A stretch of DNA of 64,000 nucleotides from Stictocephala bisonia (lineage: Eukaryota; Arthropoda; Insecta; Hemiptera; Membracidae), in NCBI GenBank assembly GCA_035578905.1, contig JAQJVL010000152.1, positions 310,001 through 374,000 on the forward strand, given 5' to 3'. The notes under the pieces are model-generated. The model worked only from the letters and a program-made list of their open reading frames with translations. It was not told where the DNA came from and made no database searches. Below are positions 57,534 to 64,000 of the stretch, piece by piece. Position numbers and translations under genes: made by a program. How positions within the stretch are numbered: the stretch's first letter is position 1; every line of letters starts with the position of its first letter.

Positions 57534-60500
57534 TATGTTTACAAACACTTAACCAAGACCGTACTGTACATTAGCCACATCATTCTGGTTTACAAACACT
57601 TAACCCAGACCGTACTGTTGTACTTTAGCTGCATCATTCTGGTTTATTAACACTTATCCCACACCGTACTGTATATTAGCTGCCTCATTCTGGTTTATTA
57701 ACACTTATCCCACACCTTACTGTACATTAGCTGCCTCATTGTGGTTTATTAACACTTATCCCACAGAGTACTGTACATTAGCCGCATCATTCTGGTTTAT
57801 TAACACTTATCCCACACAGTACTGTATATTAGCTGCCTCATTCTGGTTTATTAACACTTATCCCACACCTTACTGTACATTAGCTGCCTCATTGTGGTTT
57901 ACAAACACTTATCCCACACAGTACTGTACATTAGCTGCCTCATTGTGGTTTATTAACACTTATCCCACAGAGTACTGTACATTAGCCGCATCATTCTGGT
58001 TTACAAACACTTAACCCACACAGTACTGTACATTAGCTACATCATTCTAGTTTACAAACACTTAACCCACACTGTACTGTACTTAGCTGCATCATTCTGG
58101 TTTACAAACACTTAACCCACACTGTACTGTACTAAGCTGCATCATTCTGGTTTATTAACACTTAACCCACACAGTACTGTACATTAGCTGCCTCATTCTG
58201 GTTTATTAACACATATCCCACACCGTACTGTACATTAGCTGCCTCATTCTGGTTTAATAACACTTATCCCACACAGTACTGTACATTAGCTGCCTCATTC
58301 TGGTTTATTAACACTTATCCCACACCTTACTGTACATTAGCTGCCTCATTGTGGTTTATTAACACTTATCCCACACAGTACTGTACATTAGCCGCATCAT
58401 TCTGGTTTACAAACACTTAACCTACACTGTACTGTACTTAGCTGCATCATTCTGGTTTACAAACACTTAACCCACACTGTACTGTACTTAGCTGCATCAT
58501 TCTGGTTACAAACACTTAACCCACACTGTACTGTACTTAGCTGCCTCATTCTGGTTTACAAACACTTACCCCACACCGTACTGTATATTAGCTGCATCAT
58601 TTTGGTTTACAAACACTTAACCCACACCGTACTGTATATTAGCCGCATCATTCTGGTTTACAAACACTTAACCCACACTGTACTGTACTTAGCTGCCCCA
58701 TTGTGGTTTATTAACACTTATCCCACACCGTACTGTATATTAGCTGCCTCATTCTGGTTTATTAACACTTAACCCACACTGTACTGTACATTAGCTGCCT
58801 CATTGTGGTTTATTAACACTTATCCCACACCGTACTGTATATTAGCTGCATCATTCTGGTTTACAAACACTTAACCCAGACAGTACTGTATATTAGCTGC
58901 ATCATTCTGGTTTAAAATCACTTAACCCACACCGTACTGTATATTAGCTGCATCATTCTGGTTTACAAACTCTTAACCCACACTGTACTGTACTTAGCTG
59001 CCTCATTGTGGTTTATTAACACCTATCCCACACCGTACTGTATATTAGCTGCATCATTCTGGTTTACAAACACTTAACCCAGACAGTACTGTATATTAGC
59101 CGCATCATTCTGGTTTACAAACACTTAACCCACACTGTACTGTACTTAGCTGCATCATTCTGGTTTACAAACACTTAACCCACACCGTACTGTATATTAG
59201 CCGCATCATTCTGGTTTACAAACACTTAACCCACACTGTACTGTACTTAGCTGCCTCATTGTGGTTTATTAACACTTATCCCACACCGTACTGTATATTA
59301 GCTGCCTCATTCTGGTTTATTAACACTTAACCCACACTGTACTGTACATTAGCTGCCTCATTGTGGTTTATTAACACTTATCCCACACCGTACTGTATAT
59401 TAGCTGCATCATTCTGGTTTACAAACACTTAACCCAGACAGTACTGTATATTAGCTGCATCATTCTGGTTTACAATCACTTAACCCACACCGTACTGTAT
59501 ATTAGCTGCATCATTCTGGTTTACAAACTCTTAACCCACACTGTACTGTACTTAGCTGCCTCATTGTGGTTTATTAACACCTATCCCACACCGTACTGTA
59601 TATTAGCTGCATCATTCTGGTTTACAAACACTTAACCCAGACAGTACTGTATATTAGCCGCATCATTCTGGTTTACAAACACTTAACCCACACTGTACTG
59701 TACTTAGCTGCATCATTCTGGTTTACAAACACTTAACCCACACCGTACTGTATATTAGCTGCCTCATTCTGGTTTATTAACACTTAACCCACACCGTACT
59801 GTATATTAGCCGCATCATTCTGGTTTACAAACACTTAACCCACACTGTACTGTACTTAGCTGCCTCATTGTGGTTTATTGACACTTATCCCACACCGTAC
59901 TGTAGATTAAGCTGCCTCATTCTGGTTTATTAACACTTAACCCACACTGTACTGTACATTAGCTGCCTCATTTTGGTTTATTAACACTTATCCCACATCG
60001 TACTGTATATTAGCTGCATCATTCTGGTTTACAAACACTTATCCCACACAGTACTGTACATTAGCTGCATCATTCTGGTTTACAAACACTTAACCCAGAC
60101 AGTACTGTACATTAGCCGCATCATTCTGGTTTACAAACACTTAACCCACACAGTACTGTACATTAGCTGCATCATTCTGGTTTACAAACACTTATCCCAC
60201 ACAGTACTGTACATTAGCTGTCTCTTTCTGGTTTATTAACACTTATCCCACACCTTACTGTACATTAGCTGCCTCATTGTGGTTTATTAACACTTATCCC
60301 ACACCGTACTGTACATTAGCTGCATCATTCTGGTTTACAAACACTTAACCCACACTGTACTGTACTTAGCTGCCTCATTCTGGTTTACAAACACTTAACC
60401 CAGACCGGACTGTACATTAGCCGCATCATTCTGGTTTACAAACACTTAACCCACACAGTACTGTACATTAGCTGCATCATTCTGGTTTACAAACACTTAT

Positions 60501-62684
60501 CCCACACAGTACTGTACATTAGCTGTCTCTTTCTGGTTTATTAACACTTATCCCACACCTTACTGTACATTAGCTGCCTCATTGTGGTTTATTAACACTT
60601 ATCCCACACCGTACTGTACATTAGCTGCATCATTCTGGTTTACAAACACTTAACCCACACTGTACTGTACTTAGCTGCCTCATTCTGGTTTACAAACACT
60701 TGAACCAACACCGTACTGCATATTAGCTGCATCATTCTGGTTTACAAACACTTAACCCACACAGTACTGTACATTAGCTGCCTCATTCTGGTTTACAAAC
60801 ACCTAACCCAGACCGTACTGTTGTACTTTAGCTGCATCATTCTGGTTTATTAACACTTATCCCACACCGTACTGTACATTAGCTGCCTCATTTTGGTTTA
60901 CAAACACTTATCCCACACCGTACTGTATATTAGCCGCATCATTCTGGTTTACAAACACTTAACCCACACAGTACTGTACATTAGCCGCATCATTCTGGTT
61001 TACAAACACCTAACCCAGACCGTACTGTTGTACTTTAGCTGCATCATTCTGGTTTACAAACACTTAACCCACACAGTACTGTACATTAGCCGCATCATTC
61101 TGGTTTACAAACACCTAACCCAGACCGTACTGTTGTACTTTAGCTGCATCATTCTGGTTTACAAACACTTAACCCACACCGTACTGTATATTAGCTGCCT
61201 CATTCTGTTTTACAAACACTTAACCCACACCGTACTGTATATTAGCTGCCTCATTCTGTTTTACAAACACTTAACCCACACCGTACTGTATATTAGCTGC
61301 ATCATTCTGTTTTACAAACATTTAACCCACACTGTACTGTACTTAGCTGCCTCATTCTGGTTGAAAAACACTTAACCCACATCGTACTGCACATTAGCTG
61401 CATCATTCTGGTTTACAAACACTTAACCCACACTGTACTGTACTTAGCTGCCTCATTCTGGTTTATTAACACTTATCCCACACCGTACTGTATATTAGCT
61501 GCCTCATTCTGGTTTACAAACACTTAACCCAGACCGTACTGTACATTAGCTGCCTCATTCTGGTTTACAAACACTTAACCCACATTGTACTGTATATTAG
61601 CTGCCTCATTCTAGTTTACAAACACTTAACCCAGACCGTACTGTACATTAGCTGCCTCATTCTGGTTTACAAACACTTAACCCACATCGTACTGTACTTA
61701 GCTGCCTCATTCTGGTTTACAAACACTTAACCCAGACCGTACTGTACATTAGCTGCCTCATTCTGGTTTACAAACACTTAACCCACATCGTACTGTACTT
61801 AGCTGCCTCATTCTGGTTTACAAACACTTAACCCAGACCGTACTGTACATTAGCTGCCTCATTCTGGTTTACAAACACTTAACCCACATCGTACTGTACT
61901 TAGCTGCCTCATTCTGGTTTACAAACACTTAACCCAGACCGTACTGTACATTAGCTGCCTCATTCTGGTTTACAAACACTTAACCCACATCGTACTGTAC
62001 TTAGCTGCCTCATTCTGGTTTACAAACACTTAACCCACACCGTACTGTATATTAGCTGCCTCATTCTAGTTTACAAACACTTAACCCAGACCGTACTGTA
62101 CATTAGCTGCCTCATTCTGGTTTACAAACACTTAACCCACACCGTACTGTATATTAGCTGCCTCATTCTAGTTTACAAACACTTAACCCAGACCGTACTG
62201 TACATTAGCTGCCTCATTCTGGTTTACAAACACTTAACCCACATCGTACTGTACTTAGCTGCCTCATTCTGGTTTACAAACACTTAACCCAGACCGTACT
62301 GTACATTAGCTGCCTCATTCTGGTTTACAAACACTTAACCCACATCGTACTGTACTTAGCTGCCTCATTCTGGTTTACAAACACTTAACCCAGACCGTAC
62401 TGTACATTAGCTGCCTCATTCTGGTTTACAAACACTTAACCCACATCGTACTGTACTTAGCTGCCTCATTCTGGTTTACAAACACTTAACCCACACCGTA
62501 CTGTACATTAGCTGCCTCATTTTGGTTTACAAACACTTAACCCAGACTGTACTGTACATTAGCTGCCTCTTTCTGGTTTACAAACACTTAACCCACATCG
62601 TACTGTACTTAGCTGCCTCATTCTGGTTTACAAACACTTAACCCAGACCGTACTGTACATTAGCTGCCTCATTCTGGTTTGAGG
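57534..62684. repeat. 50-51-bp satellite array (about 100 units) with higher-order structure
   Basis: A continuous tandem array. The unit begins CATTCTGGTTTACAAACACT, continues with TAACCCACACCGTACTGTA and ends (T/CA)TTAGCTGCCT. Most units are 50 or 51 bp (GTACTTAGC versus GTACATTAGC); a few are longer (GTTGTACTTTAGC). Variants (TTTATTAACACTTATCCC versus TTTACAAACACTTAACCC) recur in blocks. Rare markers repeat 558 bp apart (58911/59469, 58971/59529, 59021/59579), 305 bp apart (60216/60521) and as 101-bp dimers from about 61680 to the end. Frames across it are artefacts of 51-bp periodicity. Confidence 0.97.
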
Positions 62685-63519
62685 TCAGTTATTGTTAAAA
62701 GAATAAAACTATTTGTTCCCATGCTAATTTTATTAATCTATTCTCTGAAGAATAAGATAGATAAGATTAAAACAATCGTTCAGTTAGCCTTCATTCACAG
62801 TTTTAATTGAATTAGGAACCATGACTCTTCAACTGTTCTTTTTGGTGGTATCATAAGCATACGCATGCAGTATAAAGCAATAATTATGTAATGTTGGATG
62901 CAAAAAAAAACAGTCTATTATCTATCTGGGATCTAACAGGTGGCAAAACTTACACAAACCTATGTGCGTTAGTGGACTAATTCAGAACTACCATTCTAAC
63001 CATACAAACAGTATCTAATTAGCTACTGTATTATGTGTTTGTAGAAATTGAACGTTACACAACACATATTTATTATAATATAAGTACAAATATTACATTT
63101 ATTAGTTTTAGTAAACCTGTTTACCATTCTTGGACCCCACAGCCCTCATTCAGCAAAGCTAGTCCCTATATTAGTTAATTAGTATCACTCAATGATTGAC
63201 TACCTCACTGCAATTAATGTTTGACTACTTACAGGAGCCGTAAAATTAGGAAACTTTGACTGTAAGGAACTCTAACCATGTAAATCTTTAAAAATTCAAA
63301 TATTTTTATAAGAATAAGTAGTTATTTTTATAAGAATAAGAATGAGTAGTTTAAAAATCACAAATTTATGAAAATCGTTTTTGAGAGTCACTCTGTTTTG
63401 AGAGTGGTAAACGTAGTCTATTGAACTCCATCACCACAATATTTGTACCTTTTTATAATTGCATTAAAATAAACTTGTGTTGTACATATGTTGTTAATTT
63501 ATTTGTAATGATATACTTC
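62685..63519. other. GlcT intron, little recognised
   Basis: AT-rich. 63050-63100 (ACGTTACACAACACATATTT, TTATAATATAAGTACAAATA) resembles a diverged arm of fold-back family B. No exon was found. Confidence 0.4.
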
Positions 63520-64000
63520 TGTCAGCGCAGATATTATGTGTATCTGAGTTTGAGGGTTGTTTACCAAGAAACTAATAGGCCTATGAACAATTCAATCACA
63601 CCATTTTTTTAATCCATTTATTGTACATTTTTAAATATGGATTGTTTTAATTTTATCATAAGTTTTAATAATTTATATCCTAGCTGGAACAAAAAAAGTA
63701 CTGGAATTTGAACTAATTTTCACTGTGCATCAACTTTACACTTTTACTACTCAAAAAAATTTGATTTATCACATTCATGTTTTAATAAGTGGTTGACAGG
63801 ATTTTGTCTATAAGTTTTATAAATTTCAGTTTTAACTTTTCAAGAAAAAAAGTTCTACTGAATTATTTTAAAGAACGTTATCTCAACTTCTAGAGGTTGT
63901 AAAATTAATTACTTGGTCATGTTGTATTCCTTATGAAATGTATAGTTATGATATATTACTTTTATATGAATAAGTAAATGAAGTGATCTTAAAATAGTAG
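63520..64000 (+). repeat. Dispersed repeat family A, copy 3 (runs off the window)
   Basis: Matches copy 1 without the piggyBac-type insert: GTATCTGAGTTTGAGGGTTG, AACTAATAGGCCTATGA, GGAACAAAAAAAGTACTGG and CTAGAGGTTGTAAAATTAAT in the same order. Confidence 0.8.

Noticed and set aside
57739..61375. Open frames within the satellite (57739-58014 and 60893-61375) that read as 17-residue repeats
   Set aside because: They exist because many units are 51 bp, a multiple of three. Neighbouring 50-bp units break the frame and there is no other sign of coding.
57534..62684. CRISPR-like array
   Set aside because: Units are continuous tandem copies without unique spacers, in a eukaryotic intron.
57534..62684. 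Telomere-like TTAACCC strings
   Set aside because: The string occurs once per 50-51-bp unit and is not a short telomeric repeat; the usual insect repeat is TTAGG.

Overview
The window looks like intron-rich nuclear DNA from an insect. It is AT-rich, crowded with animal-type transposons (hAT, piggyBac, Tc1/mariner, Tigger, CR1/Jockey-like LINEs, Penelope-like elements) and holds one recognisable cellular gene with very long introns. A hemipteran is a guess from genome style only; no species marker was found.

Host gene: the minus strand carries the last four coding exons of ceramide glucosyltransferase (UGCG/GlcT), which makes glucosylceramide from UDP-glucose and ceramide. In transcription order the exons are 55018-54906, 43062-42797, 34098-33909 and 18767-18588 (stop). 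All have AG/GT borders and compatible phases. The visible introns are about 11.8, 8.7 and 15.1 kb. Earlier exons must lie beyond base 64000, so bases 18588-64000 are mostly GlcT intron and bases 1-18587 are its 3' UTR and downstream flank.

Left flank (1-18587): a Tigger/pogo fossil (minus, 1-1130); short degenerate repeats; a tRNA-derived SINE; a complete hAT element (3896-9311) with an uninterrupted, one-intron transposase; a dispersed repeat present three times in the window, one copy split by a piggyBac-type element; a fold-back repeat; a short TIR element; and an internally deleted mariner-like element.

Intron 18768-33908: a degraded Jockey-like LINE; a TIR element with a perfect 8-bp target duplication; two TTAA-flanked piggyBac-type elements, one inserted in a second copy of the same LINE; another LINE fossil; and fold-back repeats. 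Intron 34099-42796: a GTF2IRD2-like hAT fossil split by a Tigger MITE, a further MITE, a piggyBac transposase fossil and a TTAA MITE. Intron 43063-54905: Penelope-like fragments in both orientations, a nearly intact PHD-ORF1/EN-RT LINE (44011-48800), an RNase H LINE fragment, a hAT MITE with its empty site nearby, and a non-autonomous hAT.

Upstream intron (55019-64000): a tRNA-like SINE, a Tc1 element (DD34E) inserted in a TA microsatellite, and about 5.15 kb of 50-51-bp satellite (57534-62684) with 558-, 305- and 101-bp higher-order periods. No new enzymatic system was found. The most useful results are the split GlcT gene, the potentially autonomous hAT, the nested-insertion history with matching empty sites, and the structured satellite.
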